From an uncultured Robinsoniella sp. (GTDB taxonomy: Bacteria; Bacillota; Clostridia; Lachnospirales; Lachnospiraceae), in assembly GCA_900540475.1 (NCBI GenBank), contig UQGG01000035.1, forward strand, positions 1 through 64,000: a stretch of DNA of 64,000 nucleotides. The letters run 5' to 3'. A program made the translations under genes and the position numbers. The notes beneath the pieces are model-generated. The model was not told the DNA's origin, made no database searches, and saw only the letters and a program-made list of their open reading frames with translations. Positions 44,422-53,437 of the stretch are shown piece after piece. Each line of letters opens with the position of its first letter. Positions within the stretch are counted from its first letter, which is position 1.

Positions 44422-44544
44422 TAATTATTTGAGTGATATCGCAAGCAGGCTTACGATATGCACATAGTCAAGTGAGACTATTCTAACCTATTTTTTGCAA
44501 AAAACCAGCAACTTCACAGTAATTTCATAAATTCTTAAACTTTT

Positions 44545-45477
44545 TTAAGATAATTGACTTTGGGCATCTAACTGGCATCCCCGCAGGAACGCATCCACAG
44601 GCATTTTTTTCTTGCCTTCCAACTGCACTTCCAAAAGGCTTAACACGCCGTCCCCGGTCTGTACTTTTACTGTGTTTTTGGTAACTTCCACAACGGTTCC
44701 CGGTTCTGAACCGGAATTTCCCTCTTCTGCATCAGCCATCCAGATCTTCAATGTCTTTCCATCTAAATGGGTATATGCACTGGGCCAGGGATTCAATCCC
44801 CGAATCAGGCGTTCCAGTTCTGCCGCACTTTTATTCCAGTCAATCTGCCCGTCTTCTTTTTTCAGCATTCTGGCATAATCGGTGGAGCTTTCTGCAGGCT
44901 GTTTTTCATAGGATACCTCTCCGGCTTCCAGTTTATCCAGGGTTTCTATTAACAGATCCGCTCCTGCCTGGCTAAGCTTGTCGAACAGGCTGCCTCCCGT
45001 TTCTTTTTCCTCTAGTTTCACCACCCTGGTGGTGATCATATCACCGGTATCCAGACCTGCATCCATACGCATAATCGTAACTCCGGATTCACTCTCGCCA
45101 TCAATGACAGCCCACTGTATCGGCGCTGCACCACGGTATTTCGGCAGCAAAGATCCATGAACATTCAGGCATCCCAGTTTGGGAACATCCAGAACTGCCT
45201 GGGGTATAATCTGTCCAAAAGCCACCACTACCACCACGTCCGGTGAAAGCTCTTTTAATGTTTCCAGAAATTCCGGTTCTCTGACTCTTTTAGGCTGGTA
45301 CACCGTAATTCCGGCTTCCACTGCCACTTCTTTTACCGGAGGAAACTGCATTGCTTTTCCTCTGCCCTTCGGCTTGTCCGGCTGGGTTACCACTGCCAAA
45401 ACCTCATGCCGGGATTCTATCAGCTTCTTCAATGTACCCACCGCAAAATCGGGGGTACCCATAAATACAACCTTCAT
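44545..45477 (-). CDS. fmt: Methionyl-tRNA formyltransferase
   Basis: A 310-residue enzyme formylating initiator Met-tRNA with 10-formyl-tetrahydrofolate. Start block MKVVFMGTPDFAVGTL, the folate-site NVHGSLLPKYRGAAPIQWA and DTGDMITTRV, and a C-terminal OB-fold domain for tRNA contact. ATG at 45477 with AGAGG upstream. It pairs functionally with peptide deformylase just upstream; a palindromic repeat (copy E) separates the two genes. Confidence 0.97.
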   Translation of the reverse strand: MKVVFMGTPDFAVGTLKKLIESRHEVLAVVTQPDKPKGRGKAMQFPPVKEVAVEAGITVYQPKRVREPEFLETLKELSPDVVVVVAFGQIIPQAVLDVPKLGCLNVHGSLLPKYRGAAPIQWAVIDGESESGVTIMRMDAGLDTGDMITTRVVKLEEKETGGSLFDKLSQAGADLLIETLDKLEAGEVSYEKQPAESSTDYARMLKKEDGQIDWNKSAAELERLIRGLNPWPSAYTHLDGKTLKIWMADAEEGNSGSEPGTVVEVTKNTVKVQTGDGVLSLLEVQLEGKKKMPVDAFLRGCQLDAQSQLS

Positions 45478-45507
45478 CCATTTACCTCTTTTCTAATTGC
45501 AGGCTCT

Positions 45508-45669
45508 AGAGCGTGTTTGATAATTGCTTTCTGGCAGCTGTGCGTCACACTTTGTGGGAGATTTGTCCCGGATGAAGGGCACGTAGCGGGCTACGTAACC
45601 TGAATTCGGGGCAAATATACCGCAAAGTGGGACGTGCAGATGGCGGGAATGAATTTTCAAACACGCTCT
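45508..45669. repeat. Palindromic repeat family, long copy (E)
   Basis: About 162 bases with imperfect arms of some 75 bases that begin AGAGCGTGTTTGA and its inverse, closed by a central GTAGC-GG-GCTAC hairpin. The right arm contains GCAGATGGCG, shared with copy F. It fills the gap between def and fmt. Confidence 0.92.
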
Positions 45670-45679
45670 TATCTTTTTT

Positions 45680-46156
45680 CTACTCTTCATCCTCTAAGCT
45701 TTCCACATCCATCAGTTCCCCTTCTACATGGTTGGTGAACATAACCCCATCCAGATGGTCACACTCATGGCAGACCGCCCTGGCAAGCAGTTCTGTAGCT
45801 TCCAGCGTAAATTCTTCCATATTTTCATCCAAAGCCTTCACTTTTACATAATTAGGCCTTGTTACGATACCGGTCTTGCCGGGCAGGCTTAAGCATCCTT
45901 CATTTCCTGTCTGCTCATCCGACGTTTCCAAGATCTCCGGATTAATGAATACCCTTGGGATTCCGTCGGTATCGATTACCACAATTCTTTTCAGGACTCC
46001 TACCTGTGGTGCCGCAAGCCCCACTCCCATTTCCATATACATGGTTTCAAACATGTCTTCGATAAGTTCCTGGATTCTGGGGGTCATCTCTTTGACTGGT
46101 TTACATTTTTTAGTCAAAACCGGGTCTCCCATAATTCTTATCTTTCTGAGTGCCAT
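45680..46156 (-). CDS. def: Peptide deformylase
   Basis: A 158-residue metallohydrolase removing the N-formyl group from new proteins. All three family motifs are present: GVGLAAPQVG, EGCLSLPG (metal Cys) and CHECDHLDG (HExxH). ATG at 46156 has GGAGG at 8 bases; the longer frame from 46171 adds five residues with no matching site. The gene lies between priA and fmt, as usual. Confidence 0.97.
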   Translation of the reverse strand: MALRKIRIMGDPVLTKKCKPVKEMTPRIQELIEDMFETMYMEMGVGLAAPQVGVLKRIVVIDTDGIPRVFINPEILETSDEQTGNEGCLSLPGKTGIVTRPNYVKVKALDENMEEFTLEATELLARAVCHECDHLDGVMFTNHVEGELMDVESLEDEE

Positions 46157-46205
46157 TTTACTTTCCTCCAACTCTTTTGTTTATATGATCAGGTTACAAA
46201 TGTAT

Positions 46206-48428
46206 TTAATTCAGATCGAATTGTATATTTACACTTTCATATCCCTGGTTCGCTTCTATATATTGTTCCACTTTATCTTTAATCATAGTCAGTAAATCGT
46301 GTCTTTCTTCCTTCAGATAAATGACTTTGTGATAGATGTCATTTACCTTGGCAACCGGCTCATCCGCCGGTCCGATGATACGCACACTTGTATTCCCTGC
46401 TATCCGCACAATAAACTTCTGCAGGTAATCCATTGCCAGGCTTAAGTGCATCAGTTCCTGACATGCTCCGTGAATTGCCATCATATTTGATGCAGGCGGA
46501 TACCCAGCCAGACTCCGATAAGCGATTTCCTGTTCATAAAAGCTTTCGTAATCCTGGTTTGCCGCCGTGATAATGCAGTAATGTTCCGGGTCGTAAGTCT
46601 GGATGATGACCTCCCCCTTTTCCTCACCCCTGCCTGCCCTGCCCGCAGCCTGGGTCAGCAATTGGAAAGTACGTTCCCCAGCCCGGTAATCGCTGGCGTG
46701 GAGTGACAGGTCTGCGGCTAAGATACCAACCAGGGTCACATTAGGAAAATCATGCCCCTTCACGATCATCTGGGTTCCGATTAAGATATCTGCCTCCTGA
46801 TTGGAAAAAGCGGACAGTATTTTTTCATGCCCATCCTTTTCTTTCGTGGTATCCATATCCATTCTTAAAATTTTTGCCTGTGGAAATTCTTTCTGTACAA
46901 ACTCTTCCACCTGCTGGGTTCCCACCCGGAAACCTCTGATAAACTCCGAACCGCAGTTCGGGCATTTCTTTGGCTGGGGCTCTTCATACCCGCAATAATG
47001 GCAGACTAATTTTCCATTATTGTGAACCGACAGTGAAACATCACAATGGGGGCACTGGATAACATGGCCGCACATACGGCAGGATATAAATCCCGCATAC
47101 CCTCTTCTGTTTAAGAATAACATAACCTGCTGCCTCTTATCAAGCCGGTCCTGCATCAATTCTCTCAGACGGCTGCTGATGACCGAACGGTTTCCTGTCT
47201 GAATTTCTTTGCGCATATCTTCTACATATACGTTTGGCAGCTCACTGGTCTTTGCTCTGTTCTGCATGGTAAACAAGGTGTATTCGCCTGTCTTTGCCTT
47301 ATAGTAAGCATCCACAGACGGAGTTGCCGAGCCCAGTACCACCTTGGCACCTTCCAGGACGCCACGGTGAATGGCAACCTCTCTGGCATGATAACGGGGA
47401 ACGCTTTCGCTTTTATATGTGGGCTCATGCTCTTCATCAATAATGATGATTCCCAGATTGGGAAACGGAGTGAACAATGCGGATCTGGGACCAATCATGA
47501 CATCGATGTCCCCTTGTTTCGCCCGTTCAAACTGATCATAGCGCTCCCCCGCAGACAGTCTGGAATTCATAATCGAAATCCGGTCTCCAAACCTTTTATA
47601 AAAGCGCATCACCGTCTGATAGGTCAGGGCGATTTCGGGAATCAGCACAATCGCCTGCTGTCCCTTTTTAACTGCGTGGGCTATCAGCTCCATATATACT
47701 TCCGTCTTGCCGCTTCCGGTAATTCCGTGGATCAGATAAGTACGCTCATTTTTATCCTCCCACCTGGAAATGATCTGTTCCGCAATATATGCCTGCTCCT
47801 GGTTCAGCCGCAGCAGATAATCTTCTTTCATGCCCAGTTTAATGGGATTGCGGTAGACCTTTGTGGTTTTTACCTCTATGATCTGCTGTTCCGTCAAAGA
47901 CTTTATGGTGGCTCCGGTAATATTCAGCTTGGAAGTCACCAGTTCATAGGGGAGTTCCTCTTCCTCTAAAAGTGCTGTCAGCAGGCGCTCCCTGGCCTTC
48001 TGATGTTTCTTTTTATAAAATTCCAGTTTGTCTTTGACTTCTGTCCGTTCCATGACCAGGCAGATCTGCTTCTTTTCTTTTGGTTTGACTTTTTGCTTGA
48101 TTGGGATTACCGTTTTAAGCGCCTGTATCATTGTCGCACCATAATTTTCCCGGATCCATGCTGCCAGGGCAATCAGCCTGGATTCGCTGTCACTGCCGTC
48201 TGTGACGATTTCACAGATTTCCTTCATTTTTGACGGATCATATTCACATTTCTGGCTGATGGAAACCACATACCCTTTTATAAATCTGTTTCCCCTGCCA
48301 AAGGGAACTTTTACGACCATGCCAAGCTGAAGGGTTTCCTGCATTTTTGCCGGAATCTCATATTGAAAGGTACGGTCCAGTTTCTCCTGTGTAATGTCCA
48401 CAATAATATTTGCGTATAACTTTTGCAT
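46206..48428 (-). CDS. priA: Primosomal replication restart helicase PriA
   Basis: A 740-residue superfamily 2 helicase that reloads the replisome at stalled forks. N-terminal 3'-end-binding domain (MQKLYANIIVDITQEKLDRTF), Walker A ITGSGKTEVYME near residue 235, DEEHE box, two zinc sites in a Cys-rich block (CRMCGHVIQCPHC, CHYCG, CPNCGS) and helicase C-terminal motifs (GTQMIVKGHDFP, QAAGRAGRG). ATG at 48428 with AGGAG upstream. A palindromic repeat (copy F) lies 20 bases before the start. Confidence 0.97.
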   Translation of the reverse strand: MQKLYANIIVDITQEKLDRTFQYEIPAKMQETLQLGMVVKVPFGRGNRFIKGYVVSISQKCEYDPSKMKEICEIVTDGSDSESRLIALAAWIRENYGATMIQALKTVIPIKQKVKPKEKKQICLVMERTEVKDKLEFYKKKHQKARERLLTALLEEEELPYELVTSKLNITGATIKSLTEQQIIEVKTTKVYRNPIKLGMKEDYLLRLNQEQAYIAEQIISRWEDKNERTYLIHGITGSGKTEVYMELIAHAVKKGQQAIVLIPEIALTYQTVMRFYKRFGDRISIMNSRLSAGERYDQFERAKQGDIDVMIGPRSALFTPFPNLGIIIIDEEHEPTYKSESVPRYHAREVAIHRGVLEGAKVVLGSATPSVDAYYKAKTGEYTLFTMQNRAKTSELPNVYVEDMRKEIQTGNRSVISSRLRELMQDRLDKRQQVMLFLNRRGYAGFISCRMCGHVIQCPHCDVSLSVHNNGKLVCHYCGYEEPQPKKCPNCGSEFIRGFRVGTQQVEEFVQKEFPQAKILRMDMDTTKEKDGHEKILSAFSNQEADILIGTQMIVKGHDFPNVTLVGILAADLSLHASDYRAGERTFQLLTQAAGRAGRGEEKGEVIIQTYDPEHYCIITAANQDYESFYEQEIAYRSLAGYPPASNMMAIHGACQELMHLSLAMDYLQKFIVRIAGNTSVRIIGPADEPVAKVNDIYHKVIYLKEERHDLLTMIKDKVEQYIEANQGYESVNIQFDLN

Positions 48429-48447
48429 GGGTTCTCCTAATACTGCG

Positions 48448-48613
48448 CTAGTGCCGACCTGCGTAAATACGCCGGTATATAGCGCCTGATATCTGCGTCA
48501 GCTGTGCGTCTGTGAATCGACGGCGTAGTGGGGCTACGACTAGATTCACAGGCGTGCAGATGGCGTAGATAGCGGGTGCTATATAGTGGCGTATTTACGC
48601 CGGTCGGCATTAG
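48448..48613. repeat. Palindromic repeat family, long copy (F)
   Basis: About 166 bases with imperfect arms of some 70 bases, both ending CTAG/CTAA, and a central hairpin near 48515-48541. The right arm (48557-48613) is about 90 percent identical, inverted, to the core of copy C at 26438-26494. It sits 7 bases past the murE stop and 20 bases before priA. Confidence 0.92.
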
Positions 48614-48619
48614 TATCTG

Positions 48620-50083
48620 TTATTTTCTGTCTTCATCCAATATATCCTGAATCAGGACACGTTCGTCCATGGGATATTTCTTTCCTTCGATTTCCTGATA
48701 GTCTTCATGTCCCTTACCCGCCAGAACAATTACATCTCCCGGCATGCCATGGTGAATGGCATAGGCAATTGCTTCTTTTCGATCTGTAATCTTGATAAAT
48801 TCTCCTTTTGTCTTTGAAATGCCGGTCTCAATGTCTGCCAAAATATCTTCCGGCTTTTCAAACCTGGGATTATCCGAAGTAATGATGGTAAAATCAGCCA
48901 GTCTGCCAGATACCTCGCCCATCTCATATCTTCTGGCCTTTGCCCGGTTTCCGCCGCATCCAAAGACGCACACAAGCCTTTTGGGATGGTACTCTTTCAG
49001 GGTGCTAAGCAGGCTCTCCAGACTCATGGCATTATGGGCATAGTCAATCATTAAGGTAAATGCATCCGATACCTTAATCATTTCAATCCTGCCTTTTACT
49101 TTTGCTTTGCCAAGAGCTGAGACGATATCCGCTTCTTTCACACCAAAATGCCTGCAGATTGCTATGGCTGTCAGGGAATTGTATACGCTGAATTTTCCGG
49201 GAATATCGATTTCCACATCGAAATCCATAAGCCCGTTCACATGATAGGAAATCCCCAGATATCCTGGTTTGGATACCAGTTTCGTATCGGTTGCCCGAAG
49301 ATCCGCTTTTTCAGAAAAACCATAGGTCTCCACTTTGCAGGTATGCCCCTCCAGAATCTGGTCCAGATGTTCGTCATCTGCATTAAAGATGCCAAGTTTA
49401 CACTGTTTAAAAAGCATCGCCTTACAGTTTAAATAGTCCTCGAAGCTCTCATGCTCCGCAGGACCTATATGATCCGGTTCTATATTTGTAAAGATCCCTA
49501 TCTCAAAGGTAAATCCAGCCGTTCTGTGAAGCATCAGCCCCTGAGATGAGACTTCCATTACAACACAGTCACATCCTGCATCTGCCATACGTCTGAAATA
49601 CTCCTGTACCAGCGTAGACTCCGGTGTTGTATTTGCCGCGGGGATCACTTCATCTCCGATAATGGCTTCTATTGTTCCGATCAGCCCGACTTTATGACCC
49701 GCTGACTCCAGAATGGATTTTACCATATAAGTGGTAGTGGTCTTCCCCTTTGTTCCGGTAATGCCAATTACCTTTAATTCTTCTGCCGGATGTCCGTAGT
49801 AAGCCGCAGCAATAAGTGCCATGGCATAGCGCGTATCCGCAACCTGAATCACCGTAACATCGTCCGGAACTGTAACCGGATCTTCTGCCACCAGCACCTT
49901 TGCTCCTTTTTCAACAACTTCTGCTGCATATTTATGTCCGTCACTGACGGCTCCCTTAATACAGATAAACAGAGAACCTTCCGTTACTTTTCTGGAGTCG
50001 TTCACGACCTGTGTGACTTCTGTCTGAATATCTCCCTGGGTACACTGATATTCCACTCGTTCTAATAACTGTGCCAATTTCAT
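48620..50083 (-). CDS. murE: UDP-MurNAc-tripeptide synthetase, diaminopimelate type
   Basis: A 487-residue Mur ligase adding the third amino acid to the stem peptide. N-terminal UDP-MurNAc-binding domain (VNDSRKVTEGSLFICIKG), ATP loop GITGTKGKTTTTYM near 107, and the DNPR motif in TSDNPRFEKP, which marks enzymes using meso-diaminopimelate. ATG at 50083 with GGAGG at 8 bases was preferred over 50098. It is far from the dcw cluster and heads the long priA-def-fmt operon, with its own promoter at 50191-50219. Confidence 0.96.
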   Translation of the reverse strand: MKLAQLLERVEYQCTQGDIQTEVTQVVNDSRKVTEGSLFICIKGAVSDGHKYAAEVVEKGAKVLVAEDPVTVPDDVTVIQVADTRYAMALIAAAYYGHPAEELKVIGITGTKGKTTTTYMVKSILESAGHKVGLIGTIEAIIGDEVIPAANTTPESTLVQEYFRRMADAGCDCVVMEVSSQGLMLHRTAGFTFEIGIFTNIEPDHIGPAEHESFEDYLNCKAMLFKQCKLGIFNADDEHLDQILEGHTCKVETYGFSEKADLRATDTKLVSKPGYLGISYHVNGLMDFDVEIDIPGKFSVYNSLTAIAICRHFGVKEADIVSALGKAKVKGRIEMIKVSDAFTLMIDYAHNAMSLESLLSTLKEYHPKRLVCVFGCGGNRAKARRYEMGEVSGRLADFTIITSDNPRFEKPEDILADIETGISKTKGEFIKITDRKEAIAYAIHHGMPGDVIVLAGKGHEDYQEIEGKKYPMDERVLIQDILDEDRK

Positions 50084-50190
50084 AATATTATCCTCCATGT
50101 CTGACTTACATGTCTTAAAACTATAACCCCAGAGCCATTCTATGTAAAACAGACACTGGTTTATGCGGTTACAGAGATTTTCTACCCTTT

Positions 50191-50219
50191 AGAATAACAT
50201 ACCTACCTGTACTTTTCAA
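50191..50219 (-). promoter_or_regulatory. Promoter upstream of murE
   Basis: On the minus strand TTGAAA (50219-50214), 17 bases and TATTCT (50196-50191), about 100 bases before the murE start. Confidence 0.55.
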
Positions 50220-50264
50220 CTTTTTATCACCGCAGAAGACGACTTAAAACCGGAGTCTTTTTCA

Positions 50265-52571
50265 TCATCCCTCTTTCCATTCTCCCAGCAGTTTCCTTAC
50301 GATTTCCCTCTGGGCATCTTCATTATAGTAAAGTACCTCGTACTCATTTCCTTTTTCACTCAAACGCGTTATTACCTGTATTCCAAATCCGATACCCGTT
50401 TCTGATACGGTTTTGAAGAGCCGCCCGTTTATCACGCGATCTTCTAAAAATCCTTCTTCCGACAATTTTTGCAAGATCAATTTATTTGTAAGTCGTTTCA
50501 TAACCTGATCATCCCGCAGGTCATTGATTTGTCCTACCAGGTCACTTAATGTGGTTTGTTCTGCATAATGGATCTGTTCCGCTATTTCATTTGTCAGAAC
50601 AAATTCTGATTTCTTATTTTTGCCCCGTTTTTCTTTTATTTCCTCTTTTAACGGTTCACTTTCTTCTATATCTGCAAAATCGGTTTCAAAAACAGCGCCT
50701 CTGGCTGATTCATCTGTTACAGCCTCATTTTTCACACAGTTTAAAAAGCGTTCCCCATACTTTTCATATTTGAACTCCCCGACTCCGGATACGGTAAGCA
50801 TTTCTTCTCTTGTTCCCGGTTTTAACACACACATGTGTACCAGGGATTTATCTGAAAATACAACATATGGCGGGACTTTTTCTTCTCTTGCAATTTCCGT
50901 CCTTAAGCTTCGCAGTTTTTCGAATAGAGCTTCATCCGCTTCTGAGAGAGCTAAGCCTGCCGCCGAACTCTTCTTTCCTTTCTTCGCCTGCTTTGTCTTC
51001 GTCTCTTTTTCCTGTTCTTTTGCCATCTTCATGATAACAGTTTCCTCTTCCTGAAGGATCAAACCGGATTTTTCCGTCAGTTTTAGAATGGTGTATTCAT
51101 CATTTGTGGCACTGATATAATCATTTAACAGAAGATGGTTCATCACCTGGCGCAGTTTATGCGCCGGAGTCTTTGCAAGTTCTCCATAATGGGGATTCCC
51201 ATCCAATCTGTACTGTCTGATTTTCGCAGTATTCGCCCCATGTACCGTATCGATAATGACGTTGATACCGTATCTCTGGTGGCTGGATTGTATACACCCA
51301 ATGAGGCTTTTAGCCAGATCCGTCACATCCACCTCTTCAAACTGAGTCAGACAGTTGGAACAGTTCCCGCAGTAATGGTCCTTGTACTCTCCAAAATAAC
51401 GAAGTAAGTAGTCCCGCAGACATTCATTGGTACAGCAGTAAAAGGTCATCTTTTTCAGCCGCTCTCTGTCCCGTTCCCTGACTACGGATCTGTTCACATC
51501 ATCTAACTCATCATTATCTATATCACGCTCGATAAAAAACTGGTTGGTAATAACGTCCTGCCCGTTGTATAAAAGGATACATTCCCCCGGTTCTCCGTCT
51601 CTCCCTGCTCTGCCTGCCTCCTGATAATAGTTTTCCACATTTTTCGGCATTCCATAGTGGATTACAAACCTGACATTGGATTTATCGATCCCCATTCCAA
51701 ATGCATTGGTCGCCACCATAACTGACGCTCTATCGTATGTAAAATCTTCCTGGTTTTCCTGCCTTTCCCGGTCACTGAGCCCCGCATGATAGCGTGTTGC
51801 CAATACGCCGTCCCGGATCAGATTCTCATGCACTTCCTCTACTACTTTTCTGGTCAGACAATAAATGATGCCGCTCTGGTCCGGATGCAGATCCAGATAA
51901 TTCTTAACTGCACCGTACCGGTCCTTTGGCTTTAGAACCCCAAAATAGAGGTTGCTCCTGTCAAATCCCGTACTTACTACAGTGGGAGACTGCAGCATTA
52001 ATATATCTACAATATCCTCTCTTACTTCCTGTGTTGCCGTAGCTGTAAAGGCACAGATCACCGGACGCACTTTAAAGAGCCTGATAAACTCCAGAATTTT
52101 CAGATAACTTGGCCTGAAATCCTGTCCCCACTGAGATACACAATGAGCTTCATCCACTGCCACCATAGAAATTTCTGCCTCCATGGCAAAATTCAAAAAT
52201 TCATCCGTCATTAACCGTTCCGGAGCCACATAAATAATCTTATACTGCCCCATTCTGGCAAGATCCAACGCTCTATAATATTGATTTGTTGTAAGGGAAC
52301 TATTTAAAAATGCGGCATGAACGCCTGCTTGATTTAATGCTCTGACCTGATCTTTCATAAGAGAAATGAGTGGAGAAATAACTAATGTAATACCATTTAA
52401 TATCAATGCCGGTACCTGGAAACACAACGACTTTCCCGCCCCTGTAGGCATAATTCCCAGCGTATCCCTTCCCGACAAAATACTGTCTATCAAAGTTTCC
52501 TGCCCTTCTCGGAACTCATCGTAACCAAAGTACTGTTTTAAAATTTTATTCTTTTCCTTGCCTAAATCCAA
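50265..52571 (-). CDS. recQ: ATP-dependent DNA helicase RecQ
   Basis: About 768 residues. Helicase core (MPTGAGKSLCFQVP, DEAHCVSQWGQDFRP, FTATATQEVRED, RAGRDGEPGEC), a zinc site of four Cys (FYCCTNECLRDYLLRYFG then CGNCSNC), an RQC winged helix (RQVMNHLLLNDYI), and an HRDC domain (LRTEIAREEKVPPYVVFSD). The Lys-rich linker KETKTKQAKKGKKS and a C-terminal 150-residue tail with HTH-like segments make it longer than the classical enzyme. Known role: 3'-5' unwinding in recombination and fork repair. TTG at 52571 has AAAGGTG at 6 bases; GTG at 52580 is the alternative. Confidence 0.95.
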   Translation of the reverse strand: MDLGKEKNKILKQYFGYDEFREGQETLIDSILSGRDTLGIMPTGAGKSLCFQVPALILNGITLVISPLISLMKDQVRALNQAGVHAAFLNSSLTTNQYYRALDLARMGQYKIIYVAPERLMTDEFLNFAMEAEISMVAVDEAHCVSQWGQDFRPSYLKILEFIRLFKVRPVICAFTATATQEVREDIVDILMLQSPTVVSTGFDRSNLYFGVLKPKDRYGAVKNYLDLHPDQSGIIYCLTRKVVEEVHENLIRDGVLATRYHAGLSDRERQENQEDFTYDRASVMVATNAFGMGIDKSNVRFVIHYGMPKNVENYYQEAGRAGRDGEPGECILLYNGQDVITNQFFIERDIDNDELDDVNRSVVRERDRERLKKMTFYCCTNECLRDYLLRYFGEYKDHYCGNCSNCLTQFEEVDVTDLAKSLIGCIQSSHQRYGINVIIDTVHGANTAKIRQYRLDGNPHYGELAKTPAHKLRQVMNHLLLNDYISATNDEYTILKLTEKSGLILQEEETVIMKMAKEQEKETKTKQAKKGKKSSAAGLALSEADEALFEKLRSLRTEIAREEKVPPYVVFSDKSLVHMCVLKPGTREEMLTVSGVGEFKYEKYGERFLNCVKNEAVTDESARGAVFETDFADIEESEPLKEEIKEKRGKNKKSEFVLTNEIAEQIHYAEQTTLSDLVGQINDLRDDQVMKRLTNKLILQKLSEEGFLEDRVINGRLFKTVSETGIGFGIQVITRLSEKGNEYEVLYYNEDAQREIVRKLLGEWKEG

Positions 52572-52711
52572 AATATTCACCTTTCTGCCGTGAGTACGGC
52601 TGCTGATTTATTAAATGCAGAATTCGTAGATTTCTGATTTATTTTAGAGATCTTCTATTATGAATATAGCGGGTATTGAAAAGGATGTCAATAGTTTCTT
52701 GGGATGAAACA

Positions 52712-52787
52712 GATGGGGCGTGGGGGAAATACCAGTTTCGCCCTGCGCCATCTGCGCCCTGCCCTGGTACTTCTCCCACGCCCCATC
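52712..52787. repeat. Long palindrome between recQ and the ABC permease
   Basis: 24-base arms (52712-52735 and 52764-52787) agree at 22 positions. The 28-base loop holds CGCCCTG twice around GCCATCTGC, the inverse of the GCAGATGGC found in copies E and F. No U-run flanks it. It may be a distant member of the same palindrome family. Confidence 0.8.
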
Positions 52788-52819
52788 CTTCCGTACATAA
52801 CCTTCAGAACCTAAAACGT

Positions 52820-53437
52820 CTATCGTCTTCTCTGCCTATATAAAATACCCGCACTAATCAGCGCAATCCCTGCTACCCCCAATACAATTTTCTCGTCAAA
52901 ACTGCCCTTTATCATAGAAAACAGGTAAAACTTTTGCAGATATTTATCTCCCGAATAATTACACACATAATAAACCATTGGAACCATGTAAGCGATTGCC
53001 ATATTATCGGATAAACTATAAGCCATTATTCCAAGTGCACCTAAGAAGACTGCTCCTCCCAGGACACCAAGATAATACTGGATTGGTGAAAACACCGGAT
53101 TATTGAAATACAAAACGATGATAAACGCCCCCAAAACCGCCAGCAATACCAGCAAAGACTCCATAAGCCGTATCAGATGTACTTTGAATGCAGGCATATA
53201 TTTGCTCCTGGCAAGGTCCCGGATATTCCTATCCTGATCTGGTATAAATATTGGAACCAAAAGGATAACCCCTACCAGCTGAACATACATTTCCAATGTC
53301 TGCGCCACCTGTACAGAATCCAGGCCCTTCATCCCCATCAGAACAGGGGCTAACAGGCTGAAACACAGGGCGATCAGAAGATGTGGCAGAAAATTATGCT
53401 TCAGATTTGCTTTTCCTACTGCGATATACAATTCCAT
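52820..53437 (-). CDS. ABC-2-type membrane protein, small
   Basis: A 205-residue protein with about six hydrophobic segments (FLPHLLIALCFSLLAPVLMG, LVGVILLVPIFI, LLVLLAVLGAFIIVLYF, GVLGGAVFLGALGIMAY, IVLGVAGIALISAGILY). It ends in a basic tail. I see no catalytic motif. It overlaps the end of the larger permease gene by 44 bases and is last in the exporter operon, so it is probably a second membrane subunit. The frame opens at 53470; ATG at 53437 gives a cleaner N-terminus (MELYIAVGKANLKHN). Confidence 0.7.
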   Translation of the reverse strand: MELYIAVGKANLKHNFLPHLLIALCFSLLAPVLMGMKGLDSVQVAQTLEMYVQLVGVILLVPIFIPDQDRNIRDLARSKYMPAFKVHLIRLMESLLVLLAVLGAFIIVLYFNNPVFSPIQYYLGVLGGAVFLGALGIMAYSLSDNMAIAYMVPMVYYVCNYSGDKYLQKFYLFSMIKGSFDEKIVLGVAGIALISAGILYRQRRR

